NCBI GenBank assembly: GCA_029865385.1
Contig: JAOUGX010000011.1
Location: 1 to 64,000 of the forward strand
Direction: 5' to 3'
Source of the DNA: Gammaproteobacteria bacterium
GTDB taxonomy: Bacteria; Pseudomonadota; Gammaproteobacteria; Steroidobacterales; Woeseiaceae
Length of the DNA: 64,000 bases
Every line of letters begins with the position of its first letter. Position 1 is the first letter of the stretch. Positions 18,118 to 26,515 of the stretch are shown here, one piece after another. The position numbers were made by a program, and so were the translations under genes. Under the pieces are notes generated by a model, which worked only from the letters and a program-made list of their open reading frames with translations, made no database searches and was not told the DNA's origin.

Positions 18118-18717
18118 ATGAAAAAGACGTTTATTGCCGCCGATGACCTGCTGCTGGATTCATTTCGCCTTTCTTCTTCGATCTACGAGTCCGGATTCCG
18201 GCCTGACTTCCTGGTCGGCTTGTGGCGCGGAGGCAGCGCCGTCGGCATCGCCGTGCAGGAGGGACTCGATCATTTTGGCGTTGCCACCGATCACATCGCG
18301 ATTCGCACATCGTATGCCGGCCTCAGCAGCTATTCACAGATGGTCGACAAGGCCGAAAACATCCGCGTGCACGGTCTGCAATACCTGCTTGAACGCGTTT
18401 CAGCCGAGCATTCGATGCTCATTGTCGATGACGTCTACAGCTCCGGATCGAGCGTGCGTGCCGTAATCAATGAGCTCGCCACGAAAGCCCGCCGCAACCT
18501 GCCGCAGGATATCAAGACCGCAACAGTCTGGTACCGGCCAACGGAAAGAACCGTGGCTCCGCCCGACTTCTATGTTCACGAGACCCGGGACTGGCTGATA
18601 TTGCCTTACGAACTTTCCGGACTTTCTCTTCAGGAGCTGCGCGAGCACAAACCCGAATTGGCAGGCGTCATGGACCGGCTCGAGGAACTCGTTGCTGCGA
18701 CACAGGGCAGCAGCTAG
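18118..18717 (+). CDS. phosphoribosyltransferase paralogue lacking the usual catalytic aspartate
   Basis: This 199-residue protein is collinear with the divergent phosphoribosyltransferase: both begin with KKT/QKT, then A-x-(D/E)-(D/L)-L-L-x-DSFRL, and share LWRGGSAVGIAVQE and DHIAIRTS. The PRPP motif is LIVDDVYSSGSS, so the two acidic residues (Asp104, Asp105) remain. The position of the general-base Asp (first residue of DTG in HGPRT-type enzymes) is Ser108, and the next is Ser109. It may be a weakened enzyme, have another substrate, or be a PRPP/nucleotide sensor. Its stop overlaps the GTG start of the FHA-ATPase gene by one base. Confidence 0.82.
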   Translation: MKKTFIAADDLLLDSFRLSSSIYESGFRPDFLVGLWRGGSAVGIAVQEGLDHFGVATDHIAIRTSYAGLSSYSQMVDKAENIRVHGLQYLLERVSAEHSMLIVDDVYSSGSSVRAVINELATKARRNLPQDIKTATVWYRPTERTVAPPDFYVHETRDWLILPYELSGLSLQELREHKPELAGVMDRLEELVAATQGSS

Positions 18718-19994
18718 TGGACATCGGACAAGCCGAACGCCGGCAACTGCCGTTTCAGTCGGACAGTGAACCGCTTGTTATTGTCCACTATGAGTCGCAA
18801 ATTGCAGCCGCGCGTTTCCTGCATCAGGTCATGGAAGACCGAAGAGGCACCGGGCTCTTGTACGGCCCGCCGTCCTCCGGCAAGAAAACTCTGATGCGCC
18901 AGTTCGTGGGATTCCTGCCAGCGGATCTTGCCATTGCGACAATCGACGGAAGCCGATTGAACGCGAACGAATTCCTTGAATCCGTGCTGTCCCGGTTTGG
19001 CTACGATCTTGAGTACAGCTCCTCGGCCGACTGGCTGGACATGCTGACAGTGTTCGTCAGACAACAAACGCGAATCAACCAGCCTCCACTGCTCGTAATC
19101 CACAACTTCGACAGAATGCATCCGAGCGCATTGCGGTGCCTGTGCAAACTGGCCGAACTCAGGCTGCATCACCGAGTCGCTCTTCGCATTATCCTGATCA
19201 GCGAACGCGCGCCGTACTCAATTGTGCACGCACCTGCGATGAGTGCCGTGGCAAATAGGATGCCTGCGGCGTTCGAGCTGGGGCCCATGACCGCACGAGA
19301 ATCCTTCAGGTATCTTTACTCGAAACTTCGTGCCAGCGGTTTCGATAAACCCGAAGGCCTTATGCCGGTAGACGTCTGTATTGAACTGCATCGCGCTTCC
19401 GGTGGCTGGCCGGGCAGGATTGATGAGCTTGCGATGCTGGCGATGCAACGCGCAGGAACCTCGCGCATCCAGCTTGAACACGTTCACGAGCATGCGGACC
19501 CGTCGCCTCCCGCCGTCTCTCCGCCGCTCTCGGCGGTGCAGGATGAAAATGCGCAAGGTATCGACAAGCTTTTCCTTACCCTCAATGGAAAGACGCTTCA
19601 GGAATTCGAGCTCGAAGGCTCGAAAATACTGATCGGCCGATCCGAATTCTGCGACCTTAAGATCAGCAGCCGTTACGTGAGCAAATTTCACGCCATGCTG
19701 TTGCGCAAAAACGATTCAGTGCATCTCATCGATCTCAACAGCAGCAACGGCACGTTCGTCAACTCACGCAGAGTGCAGATCGAGGCATTGAGACATGAAG
19801 ACGTCATTTCTCTTGGAAACCACGGCATCAAGCTGATCAGTCCGAGCAACAGGACGCGTGCGGCAACTGTCGGCACCGATCTGGCGGATACGGCAACCAT
19901 GAAGACCCTGACGGAACTGCGCCGTACCAGGGCTGGTCCGGTCGAGGACGAAGGCTATTCGCCTGCCGTAAATACCGATCGTCCCATCAGGTAG
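18717..19994 (+). CDS. ATPase (ExeA-like AAA) fused to C-terminal FHA domain
   Basis: This 425-residue protein starts at a GTG overlapping the upstream stop (TAGTG), which implies translational coupling. Residues about 20-260 are a P-loop ATPase with Walker A GPPSSGKKT (50-58) and a Walker B-like LLVIHNFDRM in which the usual DE pair is replaced. PMTARESFRYLYSKL with a GGWPGRIDELAMLAM helix resembles the lid of ExeA/STAND-type ATPases. A Pro/Ser-rich linker (about 260-280) leads to an FHA domain (about 285-370; ILIGRSEFCDLKI, SSRYVSKFHAML, DLNSSNGTFVN), which normally binds phosphothreonine. The role is unknown; regulatory or scaffold function is inferred. Confidence 0.85.
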   Translation: MDIGQAERRQLPFQSDSEPLVIVHYESQIAAARFLHQVMEDRRGTGLLYGPPSSGKKTLMRQFVGFLPADLAIATIDGSRLNANEFLESVLSRFGYDLEYSSSADWLDMLTVFVRQQTRINQPPLLVIHNFDRMHPSALRCLCKLAELRLHHRVALRIILISERAPYSIVHAPAMSAVANRMPAAFELGPMTARESFRYLYSKLRASGFDKPEGLMPVDVCIELHRASGGWPGRIDELAMLAMQRAGTSRIQLEHVHEHADPSPPAVSPPLSAVQDENAQGIDKLFLTLNGKTLQEFELEGSKILIGRSEFCDLKISSRYVSKFHAMLLRKNDSVHLIDLNSSNGTFVNSRRVQIEALRHEDVISLGNHGIKLISPSNRTRAATVGTDLADTATMKTLTELRRTRAGPVEDEGYSPAVNTDRPIR

Positions 19995-21262
19995 GTGGCC
20001 GCTACGGCTCGATCATCTCCGAGCGTCATCAGCGCGAAGAACTTTTCGGCGACATCGGTCGATTGCGAAAGACGCCGTTTGACCGCAGGCGAGGACGACG
20101 AATCCAGCATGATGAAATCGGCTTCCTTGCCGCTGGCGAAATTGCCGATCCTGTCATCGAGATATAGCGCCTTCGCTGCGCCCAGTGTGGCCAGGTACAA
20201 GGCACGAAACCCTGGCAAGGACTGGCCGTTGAGTTGCAACGCCTTGTAAGCATCGCTCAATGTCCTGAGCAGATTCAGACTGCTGCCGCCGCCAACGTCA
20301 CTACCGATGCCAACCCTGATCCTGCTATTACTCGCCGATCTCAGGTCAAACAGTCCGCTGCCAAGGAAAAGATTCGAGCCAGGACAAAATGCTATCGCCG
20401 CTCCCCGTCGCTGCAACTGCTGCCTGTCCGCATCGTCGATGTTCAGACAATGCGCGAACACCGAACGCGCCCGCGACAGGCCGAACCGGTCATACACATC
20501 GTAGTAGCTGCGATTTTTTGGAAACAGCTTTGCGACCATGTCGATTTCGGCAGCGTTCTCGGCAAGGTGCGTTTGCAGATAGACGTCCGGGAATTCCGCG
20601 GCGAGTTCACCGGCCGCCTGCAGCTGCCTGTTTGACGATGTAATGGCAAACCGTGGCGTGATGGCATAGGACAGGCGACCTTTGCCATGCCACCGGTCGA
20701 TCAATTTTCTCGATGCCTCGATGCCTCCGTCCGGCCCGTCGCGCAATTGCTCGGGACAGTTCCTGTCCATCAGCACCTTGCCCGCAATCAGTCGCATCCC
20801 TCTCTGTTCCGCCGCAGCAAAAATCGCGTCCGCCGATTCCACGTGCACTGTGGCAAACACGAGCGCCGTGGTGGTACCGTTTCGCAGCAATGCGTCGGCG
20901 AAATACGCAGCGACTTCCGCCGCATGCTGCGCGTCGGAGAACCGGCATTCTGTCGGGTATGCATAGCGCTCCAGCCAGTCAAGCAACTGCGTGCCGTATG
21001 ACGCAATCATGTCGATCTGTGGATAGTGAACATGGCAGTCGATCAGCCCGGGAATGATCAATTTGTCGCGGCATTCAATGAGCTCGACATCTGCGGACAG
21101 ACCGGCAAGGAGCGCCGCAGCCGGTCCAAGCTGTTCGACGAGACCGTTGTTAACGACTAACAGGCCATCGTCGAAGTACTCAATTGCCGAACTGGCATTT
21201 GCCTCGCCCGGATCGGCGAGGCAATGCAGGATCGATGCCCGAAATGCCCGTCGCAGGGTCAT
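19955..21262 (-). CDS. guaD: guanine deaminase
   Basis: This 435-residue amidohydrolase converts guanine to xanthine and ammonia, feeding the xanthine dehydrogenase encoded upstream. Metal-site and family motifs: PGLIDCHVHYPQIDMIAS (His77, His79), LQTHLAENAAEI, FAHCLNI and GIGSDVGGGSSLNLL. The PQ after HVHY is typical of guanine deaminase. It is the last gene of the ten-gene purine operon and overlaps the allA stop by 4 bp. Its 3' end overlaps the convergent FHA-ATPase gene by 40 bp. Confidence 0.92.
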   Translation of the reverse strand: MTLRRAFRASILHCLADPGEANASSAIEYFDDGLLVVNNGLVEQLGPAAALLAGLSADVELIECRDKLIIPGLIDCHVHYPQIDMIASYGTQLLDWLERYAYPTECRFSDAQHAAEVAAYFADALLRNGTTTALVFATVHVESADAIFAAAEQRGMRLIAGKVLMDRNCPEQLRDGPDGGIEASRKLIDRWHGKGRLSYAITPRFAITSSNRQLQAAGELAAEFPDVYLQTHLAENAAEIDMVAKLFPKNRSYYDVYDRFGLSRARSVFAHCLNIDDADRQQLQRRGAAIAFCPGSNLFLGSGLFDLRSASNSRIRVGIGSDVGGGSSLNLLRTLSDAYKALQLNGQSLPGFRALYLATLGAAKALYLDDRIGNFASGKEADFIMLDSSSSPAVKRRLSQSTDVAEKFFALMTLGDDRAVAATYLMGRSVFTAGE

Positions 21263-21762
21263 TGCGTCAGGGTGACCGTGTCGCTCAGGAATACCTGGTC
21301 ACAGTTCGCGCCTTCGCCGACACGATCGATGACCAGAAAATCATGGCCGGCCTCGAGCGCGATCAGCGGCATGTGCCACACGCCCTTGTGGTAGTTGATC
21401 CCCTGGCGACCGTTTGTGATAAATGCCTGCAGGTCGGCAGCTTCGATGTCCTCGCCTGCCCGCCCGACAACGACGATAAAAACGAATCGCTGCAACGGGA
21501 TAAAGGCCTGACTGCCGAGCGGATGGCGTTCGACCATCTCCACACGATACGGCAGCTTCGTCGGCGTACGGCAGCGCGCAATGCTGACTGCGACCCGCCC
21601 CTCGGGACTGGTATCGACGTCCACATCGACAAGATCATCGAAGCGCTCGAAGCGCAATTCGTTCATGGCAGTATGTGCCATCGGCGCGGCCTCGATGACA
21701 TTACCGAAGGGTTTGAATCTATCGGCCGTCAGCAGTTGCGGTTTCAGCGTGATCCCGCTCAT
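21259..21762 (-). CDS. allA: ureidoglycolate lyase
   Basis: This 167-residue cupin-fold protein matches AllA: LTADRFKPFGNVIE at the start, RVEMVERHPLGSQAFIPL, the conserved NYHKGVWHMPL near residue 125, and a C-terminal FLVIDRVGEGANCDQ. It splits ureidoglycolate to glyoxylate and urea. It follows allantoicase with a 4-bp overlap, and the pairing fixes the route as the allantoicase branch. No urease genes are in the window, so the fate of urea is not shown. Confidence 0.93.
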   Translation of the reverse strand: MSGITLKPQLLTADRFKPFGNVIEAAPMAHTAMNELRFERFDDLVDVDVDTSPEGRVAVSIARCRTPTKLPYRVEMVERHPLGSQAFIPLQRFVFIVVVGRAGEDIEAADLQAFITNGRQGINYHKGVWHMPLIALEAGHDFLVIDRVGEGANCDQVFLSDTVTLTQ

Positions 21763-22766
21763 CGGTTTTCCTCCGGCATTGCACGCCGACCGATTACGCG
21801 CAAGCGGCTGACGCCGCCGTCCGGGTAGATCGAAAGGCGCACATGCGACACGATGCCGAGATTGGCTATTTCCTTATCGAAAAAGTGCTGCTGATCCATG
21901 CCTAACCTCGTTTTCGGCAACAGCAACGGCCACTGTTCACTTTCTTTCTCGAGGGCATCCAGGTCAGAGGTGCGTGTAAACGCCGCTTGCAGGGCAGCAC
22001 TGTCCGGGTAATTGCCTTTGAAATGCGCCGTGTCGATTTCAACCCGCTCGACGATTCCGGGGTGACCGAGAGCCAGGATGACCCAGTCGTTGCCCGGCAC
22101 GCGCCGGCGCGCCGTTTCCCAGCCGTCACCCATGTTGACGCCGCGACCGGATACGTTGAGGTTATGCATGCTGCCGAAGTGCTCGTCGTTACAGCGAAGC
22201 GCGCGCCCGCCGTTTTCAATCGCGAGCAGGTCCAGGAAATCATCGGCTTCGTATTGACTCCAGTCCGGCCGCACTTCCCCGTAGATCCTCAGCCTGGCTA
22301 TGCCGCCGTCGGGAAAGATGTTCAGGCGCAGGTGCGTCCAGGTGTGCTCGTTGTCGATCGGCAGCAGGTGATTGGAGTTTCCAATGAGGTCCACTTTGGG
22401 CAGCAATGGCTGCCAGCCGGACTCGGGAATTTCCTCTGCGCTTTCGCAGGCCTCGATCGAGGCCTGCGGCGGATAGTTTCCCGTGAAGTGCCGGGTATCG
22501 ATATCGACACCGTGAATCCGTCCGGGAATACCCAGCCTGATCACGCAATAATCGTGCCCCGGCGTACGTTTGCGGCGACTTTCCCAGCCATCCATCCATT
22601 TGCCGTGATCATCGAACTTGTCTGCAATGAATACGGGCTCTGCCGCATCGATCAACCGCGATTTGTCCGCAAAAAAATCGTCGGTGGCAAAGACGACTCG
22701 GGTCCCGAGCCTCGGCTGTTCGAGCCTTACCCAGTGTCTGAACGGACTTTCCGTTTTGGCATTCAT
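21759..22766 (-). CDS. alc: allantoicase
   Basis: This 335-residue protein has two tandem jelly-roll allantoicase domains. Each carries a DGWE(S/T)xRRxxPGxDW/Y signature (MDGWESRRKRTPGHDYCVIRLG and GDGWETARRRVPGNDWVILALG). Each also has an HLRLNIFPDGGIARLR or HVRLSIYPDGGVSRLR strand. It hydrolyses allantoate to ureidoglycolate and urea. Overlaps of 4 bp with the upstream OHCU decarboxylase gene and the downstream allA gene show tight coupling. Confidence 0.95.
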   Translation of the reverse strand: MNAKTESPFRHWVRLEQPRLGTRVVFATDDFFADKSRLIDAAEPVFIADKFDDHGKWMDGWESRRKRTPGHDYCVIRLGIPGRIHGVDIDTRHFTGNYPPQASIEACESAEEIPESGWQPLLPKVDLIGNSNHLLPIDNEHTWTHLRLNIFPDGGIARLRIYGEVRPDWSQYEADDFLDLLAIENGGRALRCNDEHFGSMHNLNVSGRGVNMGDGWETARRRVPGNDWVILALGHPGIVERVEIDTAHFKGNYPDSAALQAAFTRTSDLDALEKESEQWPLLLPKTRLGMDQQHFFDKEIANLGIVSHVRLSIYPDGGVSRLRVIGRRAMPEENR

Positions 22767-23278
22767 ACTTTTGACGAGCCCTCAAACATTTTTGCCAGTC
22801 TTAGCCTGGCGATCTCGTGTATTTCGACCATTGCCTGTTCGAATTCCTGATCGCGGCTGTTTTTCAATCGTCGCTCGAACGCTGCAAGAATTTGATGTCG
22901 ATTGCTGTTGCGCACGGCCATGATGAAGGGAAATCCGAATTTCTCCTTGTAGCGGGCGTTGTGCTCCTGGAAGCGCCGAAACTCTTCCGGCGTGCACTGA
23001 CCGATACCGGCACTGGCTTGCTCGTCCGACGAGTCTGCAGTGAGCCCTCCGGCCACGGCTGCGCGCCCGGCGAGATCCGGGTGTGCGCGTATCAGTGCGA
23101 GTTTCGTTTCCGTGCCGGCACGGTCTACGCAGGCAGCGAAGATTTCCGCGAGCTTCACCGGATCCTGTACTTTGCATGCCTGCACGAAACACTGTTCGGC
23201 AACCCATGGTGAATGTTCGTACACGGCACCAAAACGCTTGACGAAATCCTCCATGGCAAGTGACACGGCAATGTTCAC
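22763..23278 (-). CDS. uraD: OHCU decarboxylase
   Basis: From a GTG at 23278 (GTGA overlap with the puuE stop) this is a 171-residue protein, the normal length of 2-oxo-4-hydroxy-4-carboxy-5-ureidoimidazoline decarboxylase. Catalytic His66 lies in IRAHPDLAGRAA; SSDEQASAGIG and FGFPFIMAVRNSNRHQIL are conserved substrate-pocket segments. It converts OHCU to S-allantoin. The upstream in-frame ATG adds 22 residues and is unlikely. Confidence 0.94.
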   Translation of the reverse strand: MNIAVSLAMEDFVKRFGAVYEHSPWVAEQCFVQACKVQDPVKLAEIFAACVDRAGTETKLALIRAHPDLAGRAAVAGGLTADSSDEQASAGIGQCTPEEFRRFQEHNARYKEKFGFPFIMAVRNSNRHQILAAFERRLKNSRDQEFEQAMVEIHEIARLRLAKMFEGSSKV

Positions 23279-24195
23279 GAGCCCGGCTCCGCCGGGTGCT
23301 TGCGTAACCAGTGATTCGCGATATCGATGCGCTTTGCGATCCACACCCGATCTCTGGATGAAACATAGTCCAGAAATTTTTCAACGGCGGCGGCCCGGCC
23401 CGGCCGTCCCGCGAGGCGACAATGCAAACCGACAGACATCATTTTTGGCTTTGTATCGCCTTCGGCGTAAAGGACATCGAATGTGTCCTTCAGGTAAGCG
23501 AAAAACTGCTCCCCGCTGTTGAAACCCTGCGGCGTTGCAAAGCGCATGTCGTTCGCATCGAGCGTGTAGGGCAGCATCAATTGCGGTTTGCGGTAGGAAT
23601 AGTCCCAGTATGGCAAATCGTCGGCGTAGCTGTCTGCGTTGTAAACGAATCCACCGTTCTCGGCCACCAGTCTATGGGTAGCCGGGCTGCAGCGACCGAG
23701 ATACCAGCCGAGCGGGCGCTCACCGCAGACCGAGCTGTGTATCGAGATCGCCTGCTGCATGTGTTGTCGTTCGACAGTCTCATCGACGAACTGATAGTCG
23801 ATCCAACGGAACCCGTGCGTTGCAATCTCCCAGCCGGCTTCCTTCATCGCTGCAACAACCGGCGGGTTTCGTTGCAGTGCCATAGCTACGCCGAAAACGG
23901 TAACGGGCATGTCGCGCGCTGTGAACAGGCGATGCAGCCGCCAGAATCCGGCACGCGAGCCGTACTCGTAGATCGACTCCATGTTCATATGGCGCTGATC
24001 CTTGTACGCAGTCGCGCCGACGATTTCGGAAAGGAAGGCCTCCGATGCGGCATCGCCATGCAATATGCAGTTTTCGCCGCCTTCTTCGTAGTTAATGACG
24101 AACTGTACGGCGATGCGCGCGCCATCGGGCCAGCCGGCATGCGGAACGTTTCCGGCGTAGCCGCGAAGATCTCTCGGATAGGATTCTTTTTTCAT
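23275..24195 (-). CDS. puuE: allantoinase PuuE (polysaccharide-deacetylase fold)
   Basis: This 306-residue NodB-fold protein belongs to PuuE, the cofactor-independent allantoinase unrelated to the amidohydrolase AllB. Recognisable are YPRDLRGYAGNVPHAGWPDGARIAVQFVINYEEGGE at the N-terminus and the MESIYEYGSRAGFWRLHRLF segment. ATHGFRWIDYQ and GWYLGRCSPATHRLV follow further in. It hydrolyses allantoin to allantoate. It lies 3 bp downstream of puuD and overlaps uraD by 4 bp. Confidence 0.94.
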   Translation of the reverse strand: MKKESYPRDLRGYAGNVPHAGWPDGARIAVQFVINYEEGGENCILHGDAASEAFLSEIVGATAYKDQRHMNMESIYEYGSRAGFWRLHRLFTARDMPVTVFGVAMALQRNPPVVAAMKEAGWEIATHGFRWIDYQFVDETVERQHMQQAISIHSSVCGERPLGWYLGRCSPATHRLVAENGGFVYNADSYADDLPYWDYSYRKPQLMLPYTLDANDMRFATPQGFNSGEQFFAYLKDTFDVLYAEGDTKPKMMSVGLHCRLAGRPGRAAAVEKFLDYVSSRDRVWIAKRIDIANHWLRKHPAEPGS

Positions 24196-24198
24196 TAT

Positions 24199-25389
24199 CT
24201 ATTCTTGACGCGCGCCGCCACGGTACCAGGCATCGATCAGCTGTCGCTCATCTTCGCTGATTTCGCTCAGGTTGCCGATAGGCATCGCGCGCATGACGAC
24301 GGTCTGCTGATGAATGCGCAATGCCGCATCGACGATTTGCTGGTCCGTGTCGAGCTCGACTCCAGCCGGCGCCGACGGGAACGCCACGTGAGTCGGCCTC
24401 GACGAATGACAGATTGTGCAGCGCGTATGAATTACAGGACGTACCTCGGCAATCGTGATGTCCGTAACGCTAAGCGCCGACGAGCGCGGAGCAAGGGCAA
24501 CGATGACCGCGCCGAGGAGCAATGCCGCGACCAGCAACGGGGCCGGGCCCGGACGACCCTTGTGGCGCATTACGAAATGCACGCGGATCAACGCCCCGGC
24601 AATTGAAATCGCTATTAATATCAACCAGTTGTACTTGTGATTGTAGGTCACCGCAAAATGGTTGCTGGTCATGACGAACAGCACGGGCAACGTGAAATAG
24701 GTGTTGTGCACTGAACGCTGCTTGGCGCGAATGCCGGGCATCGGATCCGGCGGCTCGCCGCGTGCCGCCGCATGCACCATCTGCCGCTGGCCGGGGATAA
24801 TGACGAAAAAAACGTTTGCCACCATGATCGTGCCCAGCACCGACCCGAAGTGAATGTAGGCACCGCGGCCGCTGTACAGCTCGCACAGTCCCCAGGCAAG
24901 CACGCCGCAAAGCAGAAGCAGCATTCCAGCCAAAGCGTTTTCATTTGCACCGAGCGGCGAGCGGCACAAGAGGTCGTAAACGAACCAGCCGCCCGCAATG
25001 ATGAGTATCGCCGTTACAACTGCGAACGCCGGGCTCAGGTCCGCGACGGAACGATCGATCAGGTAGATGTCGGCGCCGTACCAGTAGATCAGCGCCAAAA
25101 GGAACATCCCCGACATCCATGTCGAATACGCTTCCCATTTGAACCAATGCAGGGACTGCGGCAGCACCGCCGGTGCGACGCGATATTTCTGCGCGTGATA
25201 GAAACCGCCCCCGTGCACCGACCACAGCTCGCCGCCGACGCCCTTGTCATCATCGCTGAGCGCCGCCGGCGGCTGGAGGTGGTTGTCCAGCCAGACAAAA
25301 TAGAAAGAGGAACCGATCCACGCGATACCGGTAATGACGTGCAGCCAGCGGCCCAGGAGATTCAGCCAGTCAACGAGATATGCTTCCAT
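24199..25389 (-). CDS. puuD: membrane urate hydroxylase PuuD with C-terminal cytochrome c domain
   Basis: From the ATG at 25389 this is 396 residues. Eight or nine transmembrane helices in the first 310 residues carry the PuuD signatures (GRWLHVITGIAWIGSSFYFVWLD, HGGGFYHAQKY, WFKWEAY). A C-terminal cytochrome c domain has heme motif Cys324-Thr-Ile-Cys327-His328 and candidate axial Met366 or Met369. PuuD oxidises urate to 5-hydroxyisourate and passes electrons to the respiratory chain rather than to O2 as soluble uricase does. It lies 43 bp downstream of xdhC. Confidence 0.93.
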   Translation of the reverse strand: MEAYLVDWLNLLGRWLHVITGIAWIGSSFYFVWLDNHLQPPAALSDDDKGVGGELWSVHGGGFYHAQKYRVAPAVLPQSLHWFKWEAYSTWMSGMFLLALIYWYGADIYLIDRSVADLSPAFAVVTAILIIAGGWFVYDLLCRSPLGANENALAGMLLLLCGVLAWGLCELYSGRGAYIHFGSVLGTIMVANVFFVIIPGQRQMVHAAARGEPPDPMPGIRAKQRSVHNTYFTLPVLFVMTSNHFAVTYNHKYNWLILIAISIAGALIRVHFVMRHKGRPGPAPLLVAALLLGAVIVALAPRSSALSVTDITIAEVRPVIHTRCTICHSSRPTHVAFPSAPAGVELDTDQQIVDAALRIHQQTVVMRAMPIGNLSEISEDERQLIDAWYRGGARQE

Positions 25390-25432
25390 TGTTCTCTTTG
25401 TTATCTGCTTGTGCGTCAGCCGGCGCCTGTTA

Positions 25433-26515
25433 TCACGGCCGGCCGGATTTCGCCACGATGGTGAGCGGCTGCCCGTGATCATATCCCTGGTCGACCCGCA
25501 GCGCGTCCCTGATCGTCAACAGCTCCGCCGCCACGCTGATTGCTATCTCGTCCGGCCTCTTGCCGCTGATGCCGCCGATGCCGATCGGGCAACTCAGGCG
25601 CTCCAGCGAGGATGCAGGCATCTCGCAATCCCGCATCAGCTTCTCAAAGCGGCGACGCTTGGTAACGGAACCAATCAGCCCGCAATACGCGAAATCATTA
25701 CGCTCGAGAACCTGCTGGCAAATGTCGTAATCGAGTGGATGACTATGCGTCATCACCAGGAAGAATGCGCCAGGCGGCATTGCATGGACTTCGCGAGCCG
25801 GGTCCGGTGAGTCGACACGGGTTACCCGCGGAGGCAATGAGGCCGGAAAAATGTTGCGTCGGTTGTCGATCCAGCGAATGCGACAGTCGATTTTCGACAA
25901 GGCCGCGACGACGGCGGAACCCACGTGTCCTGCGCCAAAGATCGCCACCTGCATGTCCGTTTCCGTAAAGGGCTCGAGCAGATACTGCTGCTCCGCATGT
26001 TCGATGCTGCGGGCCGAACCGTGTCGCTCGCCCAGCATCGCCCTCGCGACACTCAGAACTTCGTCGCTCAGTTCGGAATCGTTCAGCGAATACGTATTGT
26101 CGGCGCTAATCAAATATTTGTTGTCGGACGACGTTGCCATGACAAGCGGTTCGCTCGCCTGGTAAAAGTGCTGCAACTCGTCGAACCAGCGACAATCGGA
26201 GCGCACGAAGCGCTCGAACAGGACCTCCACAACGCCACCACAGCACTGGCCGAGATCCGATCCGAGCGGAAAACGCCGCCAGAACGCTTTCGGCACAGGA
26301 TAGTCGCGCAGGTGTTCGAACGCGATCCGTGAGCACTGGTATTCGAGCTGCCCGCCGCCGATAGTGCCGATCGTCTGCGTCGGCGTGACGATCATCCGCG
26401 CCCCGACTTCACGCGGCGCCGAACCGCGTACCGAGGCAATCGTCACCAGCATGACCTCAATAAATTCGTCGAATTCACCGCGCAGCGACTGCAGATGCTC
26501 GATCCAGTCGATCAC
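25433..26515 (-). CDS. xdhC: xanthine dehydrogenase accessory protein XdhC
   Basis: This 360-residue protein binds the molybdenum cofactor, promotes its sulfuration and inserts it into XdhB. It has the N-terminal XdhC/CoxI domain (VTIASVRGSAPREVGARMIV, IGGGQLEY, LGQCCGGVVEVLFE) and a C-terminal Rossmann domain (VAIFGAGHVGSAVV; MTHSHPLDYDICQQVL; GLIGSVTKRRRFE). The LGQCCGG motif is the usual Moco-binding region. It overlaps xdhB by 4 bp, as expected for a chaperone made with its client. Confidence 0.95.
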   Translation of the reverse strand: MIDWIEHLQSLRGEFDEFIEVMLVTIASVRGSAPREVGARMIVTPTQTIGTIGGGQLEYQCSRIAFEHLRDYPVPKAFWRRFPLGSDLGQCCGGVVEVLFERFVRSDCRWFDELQHFYQASEPLVMATSSDNKYLISADNTYSLNDSELSDEVLSVARAMLGERHGSARSIEHAEQQYLLEPFTETDMQVAIFGAGHVGSAVVAALSKIDCRIRWIDNRRNIFPASLPPRVTRVDSPDPAREVHAMPPGAFFLVMTHSHPLDYDICQQVLERNDFAYCGLIGSVTKRRRFEKLMRDCEMPASSLERLSCPIGIGGISGKRPDEIAISVAAELLTIRDALRVDQGYDHGQPLTIVAKSGRP

